Positions 11,306-22,582 of a stretch of DNA of 64,000 bases are shown here, in pieces. The notes below the pieces were generated by a model. It was not told the origin of the DNA, made no database searches, and saw nothing but the letters and a program-made list of their open reading frames with translations. Numbering within the stretch: position 1 is the first letter of the stretch; every line of letters begins with the position of its first letter. The position numbers were made by a program, and so were the translations under genes. Source of the stretch: Okapia johnstoni. Its lineage: Eukaryota; Chordata; Mammalia; Artiodactyla; Giraffidae. The stretch covers positions 18,622,230 to 18,686,229 of the forward strand of contig CM044317.1 of the NCBI GenBank assembly GCA_024291935.2, given 5' to 3'.

Positions 11306-11360
11306 AGTATTTTATAATTTTATCTGTCAATTGTACATCAATAAAGCTGGGAAAAATAAT
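11306..11360 (+). mobile_element. Old L1 3' end, right part
   Basis: Resumes with ttataattttatctgtcaat and tgtacatcaataaagctggg, the expected L1 end with its AATAAA signal. Confidence 0.75.
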
Positions 11361-11642
11361 AACTGTATTGAATTAGTTGCCTGACAGGGACACAAATGAT
11401 CTCTCGGTGAATAAACTTAAACAAAAAATAAGTCTTTGAGAAGAGGCTGAAATTGGCCTGAGACTGATTTGGCTACTCATGCTTCATGTGGACAATCAAC
11501 TCACCCATATTTCCTTCTAATATTTTTCTTTACTATTAGATCAACACCAGACTAACACTGGCCTAACTCTTTTAAATGAAAGCTAAGAATCAAAGGCTTA
11601 TATATCCATTATATTACACACACACGTGAAATTTATACTTAC

Positions 11643-11826
11643 TGAAAGCATACACAGAAGTCTTCAAAATCCAACCATATTTCTTTAGAAACACTGTTAT
11701 TTATTGTTGTAAGTTCCTCCTGTGATTTTTCCTGTGTTGCTGTTGTCTGGCTGATCAAATCTTTTTCCAAACTGATTCCCTCAGCTGGATGGACTGTGTC
11801 ATTGAATCCATAGTCTGCTAGTTCAT
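11643..11826 (-). CDS. ADGB: ADGB exon e10: variable linker ending in WLDFEDFCVCFQ
   Basis: This 184-nt exon follows acceptor CTGCACAG and precedes donor GTAAGT. It reads ELADYGFNDTVHPAEGISLE, KDLISQTTATQEKSQEELTT and INNSVSKEIWLDFEDFCVCF. The first two thirds are poorly conserved, acidic and Gln/Thr-rich. The last 15 residues (SVSKEIWLDFEDFCV) are near-identical to human from memory and start the next folded domain. In calpain-family proteins a W-x-x-F-x-D-F-C/x pattern begins the domain-III beta sandwich, which fits this position. Confidence 0.94.
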
Positions 11827-12148
11827 CTGTGCAGAGCAGAAGACAACAGTATCAAACACACCTAGGGTGCTAAATACTAAGTTATTAAGGTATGGAAAAC
11901 AGTAGAGGGGAGCTCACATACTGAAGTCTGTTTTTGAGAAAATATTTCCTGAGATTGTCATTTCCATGCAGGCCTCAGATTTGTAGAGGTCCATGCAGAG
12001 ACCCATTTTCATATACTCAGGAGAATTTAATCCTACCTTGTATGCAGAGTGTCCAGAAAACCTGAAATCACTTTTGTAAATTTGTGCACACATTCTTAAG
12101 AGATTGTAAAGTTATAACCAAATTTAGCTACTTTATGCTTTATGTATG

Positions 12149-12455
12149 ATCAAACCAGTCACTCCTAAAGGAAATCAACCCTGAATATTCACTGGAAGGA
12201 CTGATGCTGAAGCTGAAGCTCCAATACATTGGCCACCTGATGTGATGAGATGACTCGCTGGAAAAGACCCTGATGTCGGGAAAGATTGAGGGCAAGAGGA
12301 GAAGGGGACAATAGAGAATGAGATGGTTGGGTGGCATCACTGACTCAATGGACATGAGTTTGAGCAAACTCAGGGAGATAATGAAGGACAGGGAAGCCCG
12401 GCATGCTACAGTTCATGGGGTCACAATGAGTCAGACACTACTTAGCAACTGAACA
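12149..12455 (+). mobile_element. BovB LINE 3' end
   Basis: Last 300 bases of BovB: ggaaggactgatgctgaagc, gccacctgatgtgatgag, a purine-rich aggagaaggggac block, and the gcatgctacagttcatgggg tail. Confidence 0.93.
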
Positions 12456-12708
12456 ATGCATGTAAAATCTGCTATAAACTGACATTAAGAGATGGGATGA
12501 CCCAGACAATAGAAGGAGAAACAAAAACTTGAAATATCTACGGTGATTGACATCTTTCTATAAGACAATTGATCTCCATAGTCAGTGATTCTGCAATCTT
12601 ATTTTATGTTTATCAAGGCCATAAATTTCCCGTATACTTTCTGGAACCATAATGTTATATATACACATGCCACACAACACTGTTTTTGGATTTGAGCCTT
12701 GGGAGTTT

Positions 12709-12896
12709 GCTCCCTGGGTCAAGAAGATCCCCTGGAGAAGGGAATGGCAACTCACTCCAGTAATCTTGCCTGGAGAATCCCATGGACAGAGGAGCCTGGT
12801 GGCACTCCATGGAGTCACACAGAGTCAGGCAAGACCGAGCAACTACAAGTCCATGGGGTCACAGAGTCAGACACGACTGAGCAACTAACACTTTTA
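12709..12896 (+). mobile_element. Bov-A SINE, head missing, tail duplicated
   Basis: Starts in the tRNA-like half (ccctgggtcaagaagatccc). The tail motif occurs twice: cacagagtcaggcaagaccg agcaact, then again as ggggtcacagagtcagacac, giving a duplicated end of about 30 bases. Confidence 0.88.
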
Positions 12897-13217
12897 CACA
12901 CACAAGTCATTATTTAGGAACTGAGGAATTTGCAGTGGTTTTAGTGCTTTGATCCTAATGTGCATGCATTAAAACACATGAGCATGACTCATGGGACTTT
13001 AATCAGATTGTCTTTCATTTTGACTTTAAGCTTGAATTTAACAAGTGAGATTATCTGATTTTTCTAGCCGGGAGCAGATTAGACTCAACACATCAGAGGA
13101 GACGTTGGAGAGGGGTTGCTGAGAACAGGAGAAGGGAGAGCAAGAGCTGCCAGAAAGCAGAGACCCCTTTGTATTTTGATATCTGAGAAAAAAGTCATGA
13201 GAAGATTATTGATTTAC

Positions 13218-13251
13218 CTTTTCCGAGTACAGCTTGTGAAGCAACATTTCC
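13218..13251 (-). CDS. ADGB: ADGB exon e9: 34-nt microexon
   Basis: This tiny exon has acceptor TTCACAG and donor GTAAAT and encodes GNVASQAVLGK plus one base of the next codon. Human androglobin has GNTASQVILGKG at the same place (from memory), which is what makes so short an exon credible. It begins in phase 0 after e8 and leaves one base (G) that AT from e10 completes to Asp. Its length is not a multiple of three, so omission would shift the frame of everything downstream. Confidence 0.88.
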
Positions 13252-13661
13252 CTGTGAATTGAAAGGAACACACTGAGAAATCATTTATAAATTCAACAAA
13301 ACATGACTGCTCTCTAAAGCACCATGGTTTTTAAAAGGGTTCTTACAGTCTTCTAAACACTGGAGAAATCGAAATTTCTCTAAATCCTTACTAAAATATA
13401 CAGCAAAATGGAATTTATTTTAAACGTTAAAATCCAAAAGATGTGAATTTGACTGAGAGTTTACATTTGTGACATTAAAACACTGCTTATATGAGCTTAT
13501 TATGTGTTTGAATCTTATAAGAAAATTTAAATTAAAACAATAATATCCCTGAGTAGATATGTTAAATGGTATGAGGCACCGATAATTTATAATTTATACA
13601 GATAATTTATACAGATTGACTAAAATGAGATTATGATTAATGGTTAGTATACAGAAACTAG

Positions 13662-13871
13662 CGGGGCTTCATTTGTAGCTCAGTCGGTAAAGAATCTGCC
13701 TGCAATGCAGGAGACCTGGGTTTGATTCCTGGGTCGGGAAGATCCCCTGGAGAAGGAGATGGCAACCCACTCCAGTATTCTTGCCTGGAGAATCCCATGG
13801 ACAGAGAAGCCTGGTGGGCTACAGTTTATGGGGTTGCAAGAGTTGGACACGACTGAGTGAATAAGCACACT
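13662..13871 (+). mobile_element. Bov-A/Bov-tA SINE with 12-bp target duplication
   Basis: Full-length copy flanked by tacagaaactag at 13650-13661 and 13872-13883. Confidence 0.96.
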
Positions 13872-14164
13872 TACAGAAACTAGAAAGGATTATTTAAAAT
13901 TATAAAAATGGTTTCTCAAACTTTTAACAGGGAAAATACATTGAATGCACATGTAGTACTCTGCTATTTCTGGAACACAATTAAAATAATTTAAAAGATA
14001 AAATTGTATAAATTTATACAGACTAGTGATGGGTGATGTTAACAATATTTTGGATGACGTAAAGTGGGTGGAGAAGACAACAGAGTAAAGATAATTGAAT
14101 ATGAAGTGTTAGTGAGAAGCAAGCCCATCCAAGCTTTAGAAGCCTAGAAACAATTAGCAGGCAT

Positions 14165-14425
14165 CTGAGAAGGAGAATACTCCAATACTTTGGCCACCTG
14201 ATGTGAAGAACTGACTCATTCGAAAAGATCCTGATGCTGGAAAAGAATGAAGGCGGGAGGAGAAGGGGACGACAGAGGATGAGATGGTTGGATGGCATCA
14301 CCGAATTGATGGTCATGAGTTTGAGTAAGCTCCAGGAGTTGGTGATGGACAGGGAAGCCTGGCGTGCTGCAGTCCATGGGGTTGCAAAGAGTTGGACAGG
14401 TCTGAGCGACTAAACTGAGCTGAAA
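14165..14425 (+). mobile_element. BovB LINE 3' end
   Basis: Begins near ctccaatactttggccacct and ends gagcgactaaactgagctga. Short 5'-truncated copy. Confidence 0.93.
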
Positions 14426-15289
14426 AGGGGGAAATGAGATACAGGCTGAAAATACAGGGGTGGATTGAATGTCTATATAAGGAACAGATGAGTCTCCACT
14501 TCTCCCTAATCCCTTCTGGTTTAGCATCTATCCTTCTTCAGCCTAAATAAGACATTGGAGCTTGATTCAAGTGGAGAAATTAAATAAAAAATCTCCAGAT
14601 CTGGATTCACAGACAGCGTGGGAAGCAAGAAAGGCTACTACAAAGAGAGGAGAGGAATTAAGTGAACATCCACATGATGAACTTTGAGACTCTCAGGAAC
14701 TCTGCTGCTTGGCTTTAATAACTCTGGTGGATAAGAGTATGACAATCCTCACCACCACATTCCACCCCAGCAGGGAGATTAGAGAACCCTTAACCTAAGA
14801 AACTGAACAGAGCTGGAGGAAAACCTCAGGGAATCTCATATTTGGAGCCAGTCCCACCCCCAAATGAAGCTCATTTATCCCCAATTATCTCAAATTAAAG
14901 CTACCAGCTAACAAGCTCTATCCATGCCATAAAGCTTCTTCCGATCAGCAGCCCTTTAATGTCATAAACTCCATATATGTGTATAGCAAAGTACTGCCAG
15001 GCAACTGAGCAAAGAGTCCCATATAAAAGAAAGAAACTGATGGACGTGGGTAGAGAGATTCATAGGAACCAGAAATAATAATATAGGGAGACGTTTTAAA
15101 AGTTAGTATTATCAGAAAGTTAAGAAGATAGTCATTTATCAAATAGTAAGCTTCTATAGAGATGCATCAAGAACAAGGTAGAGCTCTTAGAATCTAAAAA
15201 CAGGAAAGTGAAATAAATTCAGCAGAAAGTTTGAATGTAAAGTTGATCAAAAAAAAGACAAAGAGACTAAAACTTAAAAAACTTTTCAA

Positions 15290-15525
15290 AGAAAACATAG
15301 GTGAAGAGCTTCGTGACATTGGATTTGACACGGGTTTCTTAGATTTGACAACAAAAACACAGACAACAAAAGTAAAAAGAAATTGGACTGTGTAGAAAAT
15401 CTTCTGTCATTCAAAAAGAGATAATCGACAATGAAAATGCAGCCTATGGAATGAGAGAAATTATTTGCAAATCACATGTATAATAAAGGGATTAACATCA
15501 AGAATATACAAAGAACTTCTTGCTC
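15290..15525 (+). mobile_element. L1 ORF2 3' fragment
   Basis: Nucleotide text such as gagcttcgtgacattggat, acaacaaaagtaaaaagaaa and gcagcctatggaatgagaga matches the last part of L1 ORF2. Several frame breaks show it is old. Confidence 0.75.
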
Positions 15526-16675
15526 TCATAATCTTCACTTTCCATGCATCTTTTCTCAGGGAGTATTAGAAGATGCGTGCCATCAAAATTAGAGTATAAA
15601 GTAGAAGGACAGCATAGTTTCCAAAAATTAGAAAATCCATCAGAGGAGAGAGAGAAGAGAAAGTCCCGCGATGACAGTTGCAGGTTTCTATCAGTTTGAA
15701 CAAGAGCAAGAGAGCAAAGGATTCCAGGAGTGATGTCTCCAGGAAAATAGTCGGCATTGATAGAGTTATCTCACATGTTCCTGTGGTGAAGGCGTTCAGA
15801 GGGTGTTTGTTTAATGGTGTTTCTTTAAAAAAAAAATATCATTTGGGACAGCTTCCTAATGTGTCATAGAAAAAATTAGCAAGTGAAAAAAAAATGAAGC
15901 AATTAGTTGAACAAAAAGTTGAATAAGAAAAAATACCTAATCCTTCCACAGCTAGAATATTTTTAAAGAACAAATATTTTTATCCCTTATCATCTTTCTT
16001 CCATTACAGCTGGAAGTAATGATGAAGGTGGAAGAAGCAACAGGTAAATAATTAATTCTTGACCTGTGCTAAATCTTAATTCCTAGGAAACATCTGAAAA
16101 TAGCCCTGTTTTCCCTATCATTTGTATCTATTTTAAGAGGCAAAGGTAAGGCAGTTTTGCTGTTTAAAAACATGAACCATATAAGGCTGAGCTCGTCTGT
16201 GATAACAAACCAGTCCTGAAATCGCAATGGCTTTAACACATAGGGTTAATGTCTCTCTCAGATTCAGTTCATCTGGGGGGACCCCATTTAAAGGGTTCCT
16301 TTCCCAGCTGAGACATACCAATATAAACCCTTGTATTTTGTAGCCCTGCCCCTGGGACACGTGGTTTCCTGATTATTGCGGGAGGAGCAGAGGGCTGCAA
16401 AGCCACATGCAGTCACATCCAGTGCCTCAGCCAGAAATAACACATATCACTGTTGCCTGTGGCATATTTGCCAGACTGGGTGCCCACAGCAAGCTCAGGG
16501 GCAGGGCCAGCTCCGAATGGCCTGTGTGAGTACTGTGAGATGGGTACACAAGAAGCTTGTCTTCAGTATTATTTATTGTGCTCAAATGCATTTGTGTACA
16601 ATATATTTCACAGTTTAAGGGGGAAAAAAAATTCATAGTTAAGAACTGGACTAATAAAAAGAGTAGCATAGTTAC

Positions 16676-16805
16676 CTGAGACATATTTTTTGTCAATTGG
16701 TTTAAATCTGTCTGGCTAAAGGTTGCGGTTTCATCACTTTCAGTAAGGGAAGATAAACCAGATCCTGGAACCAGGCCTTTCTTAATAAAAGATCGTACAA
16801 AATGA
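16676..16805 (-). CDS. ADGB: ADGB exon e8: HFVRSFIKKG and Ser/Thr-rich linker
   Basis: This 130-nt exon follows acceptor TTCATTAG. Its first base completes Thr, then HFVRSFIKKGLVPGSGLSSL and TESDETATFSQTDLNQLTKN and MSQ follow up to donor GTAACT. The first ten residues are strongly conserved in androglobins. The rest is rich in Ser, Thr, Asp and Gln and is probably a flexible linker. The exon ends in phase 0, so the 34-nt e9 starts on a codon boundary. The frame stays open past the donor into the intron, so exon length rests on splice logic and agreement with e9. Confidence 0.93.
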
Positions 16806-16867
16806 CTAATGAAAAAAAAGAACAATTTCTGTTAATCTTAATGTCTTGTTTAAAGCTACTAATAAAT

Positions 16868-17089
16868 AACTGCAGTTTTTATTGAGATATAAGTGACATA
16901 CAACATTATTATTAGTTTCAGGTATACAACATGACAATCAGGATTTGTATACAGGGCAAAATGGTAATCACAACTCTAAGAAACGTACATCAGCACACAT
17001 AGCTACAATTTTTTCCCCTTGTGATAAGAACTTTTAAGGCCTACTCTCTTAGTAATTTTCAAATATATAACACAGTATTTTAACTATGG
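16868..17089 (-). mobile_element. L1 3' end, first part
   Basis: The plus strand reads tttattgagatataagtgac and tttcaggtatacaacatgac, the reverse complement of an L1M-type 3' UTR. It is split by a SINE. Confidence 0.8.
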
Positions 17090-17097
17090 CTTCCCTG

Positions 17098-17300
17098 GTG
17101 ACTCAGCAGTAGAGTCCACCTGGGTGGATCCAGGAGATTCAGGTTTGATCCCTAGGTTGGGAAGATCCCCTGAAGGAGGAAATGGCAACCCTCTCCAATA
17201 TTCTTGCCTGGGAAATCCCATGGACAGAGGAGCCTGGCAGGCTACAGTCCAAGGTGTTGCAAGAGTCAGACATGACTTAGCAACTAAAGCACCATCATTA
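17098..17300 (+). mobile_element. Bov-A/Bov-tA SINE inside L1
   Basis: Starts ggcttccctggtgactcagc. Flanked by ttaactat at 17090-17097 and 17301-17308. Confidence 0.93.
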
Positions 17301-17640
17301 TTAACTATAGTTACCATGCTACACATTGCATTCCCAGGACTTGTTATTTTACAACTGAAAGTTTTTATCTTTTGATTTCCTTCACCCATTTCATCCACCC
17401 TGACCCCCTGCCTCCGGCAGCCACCAGTCTGTGCTCCTGTATCTACGAGTTTGTTTATTTGCTTAGTTACCACATATAAGTGAGAATATATGGTATTTGT
17501 TTTCCTCGTCTGCCAAATTTCACTTGGCACAATGTCCTAAAGATCCATCTATATTGTTACAAATAGCAAGATTTCCTTCTTTTTTTAGTGATTGAATAAT
17601 ATCCCATTGTATTAATGTTTTGTCAACAATAGAAAGTCCT
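17301..17640 (-). mobile_element. L1 3' end, second part
   Basis: Continues with ccaccagtctgtgctcctgt atctacgag, tatataagtgaga-like text and gttacaaatagcaagatttc, all antisense L1 3' UTR/ORF2-end motifs. Confidence 0.8.
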
Positions 17641-18027
17641 GATTTTGTTCATTTTATCAATCTCCTTCTTCCACAAAAAATAGTATTTTTTTTCTTTGTG
17701 TTAAAAACATTTAATTGCTTTCTATACTACTGAGGCACTAGTCTCTGTCAGTCACTGCAACGCTATAAAACTTTTCTGGAACATGGTTTATTTTAAAGCT
17801 ATGGTGGTCATCTTTTTGATGATCAGAACACACAGGAATCTTACATTTGGAATTGATTTAATTAAGTATCAGAGTAGTGTATCAGTGAAATAGGAATTGG
17901 AGTCATAAATTTAGTTATGGGTGTGTGATATTTATAGTAGCTACCCAAGTACACAGTATTTTCTTTCAGGTTATTCCTGACATGTCCCCCAAATCACCAT
18001 TGCCACAGTTAGTTTACAGGTACAATA

Positions 18028-18155
18028 TAATAGCATCACTGATTCAATGGACATGAACTTGGGCAAACTCAGGGAGGTGGTGAGGGACAGGGAGGCCTGG
18101 CGTGCTGCAGTCCATGAGGCTGCAGAGCTGGACATGACTTAGAAACTGAACAATA
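18028..18155 (+). mobile_element. BovB LINE extreme 3' end
   Basis: About 125 bases: gcatcactgattcaatggac to gacatgacttagaaactgaa. Confidence 0.9.
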
Positions 18156-19161
18156 ACAGAAATATGTTTGTTATAGTACAAATATTTTCGGTAGGTGTGT
18201 TTCAAAGATAAAATTAATTTTCATATATATAGAACTTCCTTTACTTTTGGATTTTTCCTTGCTAGTGTTTGGTAAACCTTGCTTTGCCTCAAGTTTTAGC
18301 TTTAGTCTCAGATTTACCTGAAACTGCCGCTAGAGGGTAGCACAAACACTTGTGAGGCTCTGAGTCTTGCAAACAAGGCCAGGAGCCAGGAACAGGCAAA
18401 CCAGGCATATGGTTGCTACAATGACAGTGTTCCAAGGAAAAGGAGTTGTGTAGCAGTCACACTCCAGGGCTCATCAAAAACAAACCAACCGACCAGCTTT
18501 CTCTTATGCTGACCTGAGAACTCTGTCTATCTAGCAGTCAGGTAGGATGAAATGCCATTCACACATATTTTTGCTTTTGTCTAGGCCAGTTACAATGGAT
18601 ATACGAGGAAATCCATAACAGGTTCAAGCAGTGAATACGTTAACTGAATCCAATCAAGTGTTGAAGTCACCTAGACCTGGGTTACAGAATTTCATCCACT
18701 TAATTAGGTAAAAAAAACTGAAAGAAGGAATAAGAAAATCAAGTAAGGGAGTCACATGGGAAGTTCAGGTTATGAAACCAACCCTTTTGTGGTCCCTCTT
18801 AGCATAGAGATTATAGACGTCAGTGTGTGACACTGAATCCTGAAAAAACTAGTCCTGGAGGTCTGCAACTCCTGTTCATACAACCCACAAAATATTTGAG
18901 TAGTATGCAATCTCAATGAGCTAACAGATAATCAAACACTATTTGGAATGATAAAATTATCATCTTAGTGGGTAACACTAACTATAAAATTAAGTAGAAA
19001 AATTACAAGGTTTACCATTTTTATGTTTAAGAAAATTCTGTCTCTACATGGTATTATGTGTTTGCAACAGATGAAAAAAATGTAGCATGTTACATAATCT
19101 AACAAATTAGGCCATAAAATATAGCTTTATATTTAATTTTAGGTTTATAATGAAGTTATGG

Positions 19162-19354
19162 AGGCTTCCCTGGTGGCTCAGCAGTAAAGAATCCGCCTGC
19201 GATGCAGGAGACTCAGGTTCGATCCCTGGGTCGGGAAGGTCCTCTGGAGAAGGAAATGGCTACCCACTCCAGTATTCTTGCCTGGAGAATCCCATGGACA
19301 GAGGAGCCTGGTGGACTACAGTCCATGGGATTGCAAAAGGTTGGACATGACTGA
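19162..19354 (+). mobile_element. Bov-A/Bov-tA SINE
   Basis: Head gaggcttccctggtggctca. The tRNA-like part is well preserved, with a B-box-like ggttcgatccc. Ends gttggacatgactgagag. Confidence 0.95.
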
Positions 19355-19397
19355 GAGTTATAGGTATAAGAGAATTTTTGGTTTGTAAAATCTAATA

Positions 19398-19778
19398 GTG
19401 CAGTTCAGTCACTCAGTCGTGTCTGACTCTGTGACACAATGGACCGCAGCACGCCAGGCCTTCCTGAACATCACCAACGCCCGGAGTTTACCCAAACTCA
19501 TGTCCATTAAGTCGGTGATGCCATCCAACCATCTCATCTTCTGTGGTCCCCTTCTCCTCCTACCCTCAATCTTTCCCAGCATCAGGGTCTTTTCCAATGA
19601 GTCAGCTCTTCACATCAGGTAGCCAAAGGATTGGAGTTTTAGCTTCAACATCAGTCCTTCCAATGAACACCCAGGACTGATCTCCTTTAGGATGGACTGG
19701 TTGGATCTCCTTGCAGTCCAAGGGACTCTCACGAGTCTTCTCCAGCACCACAGTTCAAAAGCATCAATTCTTATGCAT
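19398..19778 (-). mobile_element. BovB LINE 3' end
   Basis: Antisense BovB from cagttcagtcactcagtcgt to gttcaaaagcatcaattctt. A short plus-strand antisense frame crosses it ([20 protein letters not shown]). Confidence 0.94.
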
Positions 19779-19853
19779 AGGAAAAATCAAGGTTCCCCAG
19801 AAACATCATTTTGATTATTGGAATTTTTAATGATGATTTATATAATTGGTAAG

Positions 19854-20069
19854 GGATTTCCCTGGTGGTTCAGACAGTAAGGGATCTGCCTGCAATGAAG
19901 GAGACCTGGGTTCAACCCCTGGATTGGGAAGATTTCCTGAAAAAGGGAATGGCAACCCACTCCAGTATTCTTTCTTGGAGAATTCCATGAACAGAGGGGC
20001 CTGGCAGAGTACAGTCCATGGGATCGCAAAGAGTCGAACATGACTGAGTGACTAACATTTTCTTCTTTC
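19854..20069 (+). mobile_element. Bov-A/Bov-tA SINE with 16-bp target duplication
   Basis: Flanked by ttatataattggtaag at 19838-19853 and 20070-20085, one of the cleanest integrations in the window. Confidence 0.96.
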
Positions 20070-21514
20070 TTATATAATTGGTAAGAGTTTATTTATTATT
20101 CTTTTTTGGCTTTTAAAGCACTTAAAAATAAAATATGCCACTGTTGTAAATGCAATTTAAAATGTTTAAATAAATTCAGCTGACTTTTTTATTTAAAGCT
20201 TTTATAGAAATTAATAATTTATTTATAAGATTTTTTATAAGTTAAAATAAAAGTTTGAGGAAAACTAGATTTGCAAATATATAGCAGAACAAATCTTTCA
20301 AACCAAAGTAGCAGCAAATTGATTTTTCTGTTTATAAGCTTCACATGGCTAACTATGTCTACTTTGCAGCCTAGCAGTCCCTCCTCACTCACTTTTCAGT
20401 GTTTAATCGTTGATGGCACAGAACTGCAGGAGGCTTAAAAGTAAGATATTTCAATCATATTTCTAACATTTTCAACTTAACTAGAATCCAGAAATTGTAG
20501 ATTAACTGGCTATGACGCAAACAGGCTCTAGAAGTAGGAAAATACAACGAATAGACGTCTGATCTAAATTCTGACTGCTTTTATTCATCAGTTTATACTC
20601 TTATCATGGATTTGAATATATCCAAGGGAAGGATAAACCATATCTAGTGGTAATTGTATTCATGACATATATAAACCATTCGTATATATAAAAGCCATTC
20701 AAACATTTTAACGGTTTAAAAATTTAGAAAAAGGTACACACATCATAAATGTAAAACGACGAAAACCTACCAAGTAAACATGGCCATGTCACCATTATTC
20801 AGATCAAGAGATATTGTCAGGCCCCACAAATCCTGCCAGGTGTCCTTGCCCATCACAGCCGACACTCCTCCCCACAGGTAACTTCCCGACTATTGATTTT
20901 CAGCACTATATATTGCTTTGTTTTTCTTTTTAATATCTGTATTAGTAAAATAATTAAAAGTAAACCATATACATTTTGTACCAGATTTCTTTGGTCTAAT
21001 TATTTTGTATGTGACATTTATCCATGCTGATTTTTGTTGCAGTATTTCTTTCACTTTATATCTATGTATTATCATATTATATGTCTTAGGTTTTACTATG
21101 ATATCCAGCTGCAGTTTTCTCTGTATTTACATTATGTGACTTTTCTTAGAAATTCCTGAATCTTGATTTTTTTTTAACTTTTGGGATAATTTTCCCATTA
21201 TATTTTTATTTCATGATTATTCTCTAAACTCTATCCGGTACTTCTAGGACCCATATACAAGTATGTTGATCTTTATCAACTTGTCTTATAAGTCTTTTAC
21301 TGTACTTTCCCTCATTTTTTTATTTTTGGTTTTAGTCTCTGAAATGAGTCTAGATATTGTCTTCTGACCTGTTTTTCATTTTTCTAACTTGTCTTTTTTT
21401 GTTTTACCTAATCTGTGATTAAACACATCCATTGAATTCTAAATATCAGTTATTTTGTCTTCCTTGGCTCTAGAATCCCATTTTTTAAACCATTTTACAC
21501 ACTATTGAACATTA

Positions 21515-21625
21515 TTTATTTTTATTTTTTACAACTTTATTGAGGGATTATTGAAGTACAATTGACTGCACAAAGAATAAATTTGATAACCCTTGGTATA
21601 TGTACATATCCATGTGTTAGTTATC
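21515..21625 (-). mobile_element. Possible L1 3' tail
   Basis: The plus strand reads acaactttattgagggatta ttgaagtacaa, resembling antisense L1/LINE 3' UTR. Short and degenerate. Confidence 0.4.
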
Positions 21626-21727
21626 AATTGCTTCATAACGAATCACCACACTTTTAATGGTAAAATCATATCACCCACTACCCCTTTTCATTGCTGCTAT
21701 CTGTAGACTTCATTTTCACCACGATGA

Positions 21728-21945
21728 AAATGCCCAGGTGGCACTAGTGATAACGAATCTGCCTGCCAATTCAGAAGATGCAAGAGATGCAGGTTCGATC
21801 CCTGGGTGAAGAAGGGTCCCTGGAGTAGGAAATGGCAACCTGCTCCAGCTCCAGTATTCTTGCCCGGAAAATTCAATGGACAGAGGAGCCTGCCAGGCTA
21901 CGGTCCACAGGTTCACAAAGAGTCAGACACAACTGAGTGACTGAG
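21728..21945 (+). mobile_element. Diverged Bov-A/Bov-tA SINE
   Basis: Head is altered (cccaggtggcactagtgata acg) and has an inserted gatgcaagagatgcaggttc segment. The body and the cagacacaactgagtgactg tail are normal. Confidence 0.9.
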
Positions 21946-22491
21946 AACATAAACATGAACTCATTACAAGCATTAGACCCAGGATCATAGCTTTTATTTC
22001 TATCCCTACTGTCTCGTTCAAATATTGGTAAATTTAGATTTCTCCTTCCCTTCTTTCTTTTTCTCCTTCATTGTCTTTGCTGTTATATTTAGTTAGCTCT
22101 TTTGTTTGTTTCTTTCCTTCTAAGAGTGACAGACTTCATCTCCCAGGTATTTATGACAATCATTTGATTTGGGGATTTAATTTACCAGGTAATGATCAAA
22201 AACATTTCCCAACGCTAATGTTTAAAGTAAAACAAAATACTGTGTTGTTCTCAAACAGATGCCAAAGCTGTAAAGCCTGACATGTTTAGGCCTTATTTTA
22301 ACCAATTCCAAATTTATCTTAAATGTTTATTACTGTGAAATAGAACCTAAATTTTTGTTTTCCTATAATCACTGCATTTACACAAACTTTAATACATTTG
22401 CCACCAAACCATACATTTTTAACTACGCAAATCACAAAATACTTCATCTGTTAACAAGAGGTATTCATGGGAAAGACTGTTAAATACTTAC

Positions 22492-22582
22492 GTTTCTGTC
22501 GGAATTGTAAATGGAGTCATTCTATAATTCAAAAATGGACTTGAAATCTCAAGAAATTGGTCAGGCTTCTTTATTACTATTT
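22492..22582 (-). CDS. ADGB: ADGB exon e7: KKPDQFLEISSPF segment
   Basis: This 91-nt exon lies between acceptor CTTTTTAG and donor GTAAGT. After completing the Glu codon split with e6 it reads IVIKKPDQFLEISSPFLNYR then MTPFTIPTE, ending with AC of a Thr codon. A short conserved folded piece with no recognisable catalytic motif. Human has IPTEM at the splice junction (from memory) where this sequence gives IPTET. Confidence 0.93.

Larger units (their letters stand above)
10637..11642 (-). other. ADGB: ADGB intron e10-e11
   Basis: A 1.0-kb intron made largely of an old L1 3' end on the plus strand that is split by a younger minus-strand L1 tail (see separate entries). The last 280 bases before e10 are unique. 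Confidence 0.85.
11827..13217 (-). other. ADGB: ADGB intron e9-e10
   Basis: A 1.4-kb intron with a BovB 3' end (12149-12455) and a Bov-A SINE lacking its 5' head (12709-12896). The rest is unique and A+T-rich. Confidence 0.85.
13252..16675 (-). other. ADGB: ADGB intron e8-e9
   Basis: A 3.4-kb intron with a SINE showing clear target duplications (13662-13871), a BovB tail (14165-14425) and an L1 ORF2-type fragment (15290-15525). 14430-15280 and 15530-16670 show no repeat I can name. Confidence 0.8.
16806..22491 (-). other. ADGB: ADGB intron e7-e8
   Basis: A 5.7-kb intron holding a minus-strand L1 end split by a SINE (16868-17640), BovB tails on opposite strands (18028-18155 plus, 19398-19778 minus) and SINEs at 19162, 19854 and 21728. 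18160-19140 and 20100-21500 are A+T-rich without recognisable content. A weak L1-like tail may lie near 21515-21625. Confidence 0.8.

Noticed and set aside
16427..16675. Extension of the e8 reading frame past its donor (to give 132 aa)
   Set aside because: The extension (VTMLLFLLVQ...) is intronic. The phase-0 donor at 16675 links perfectly to e9.
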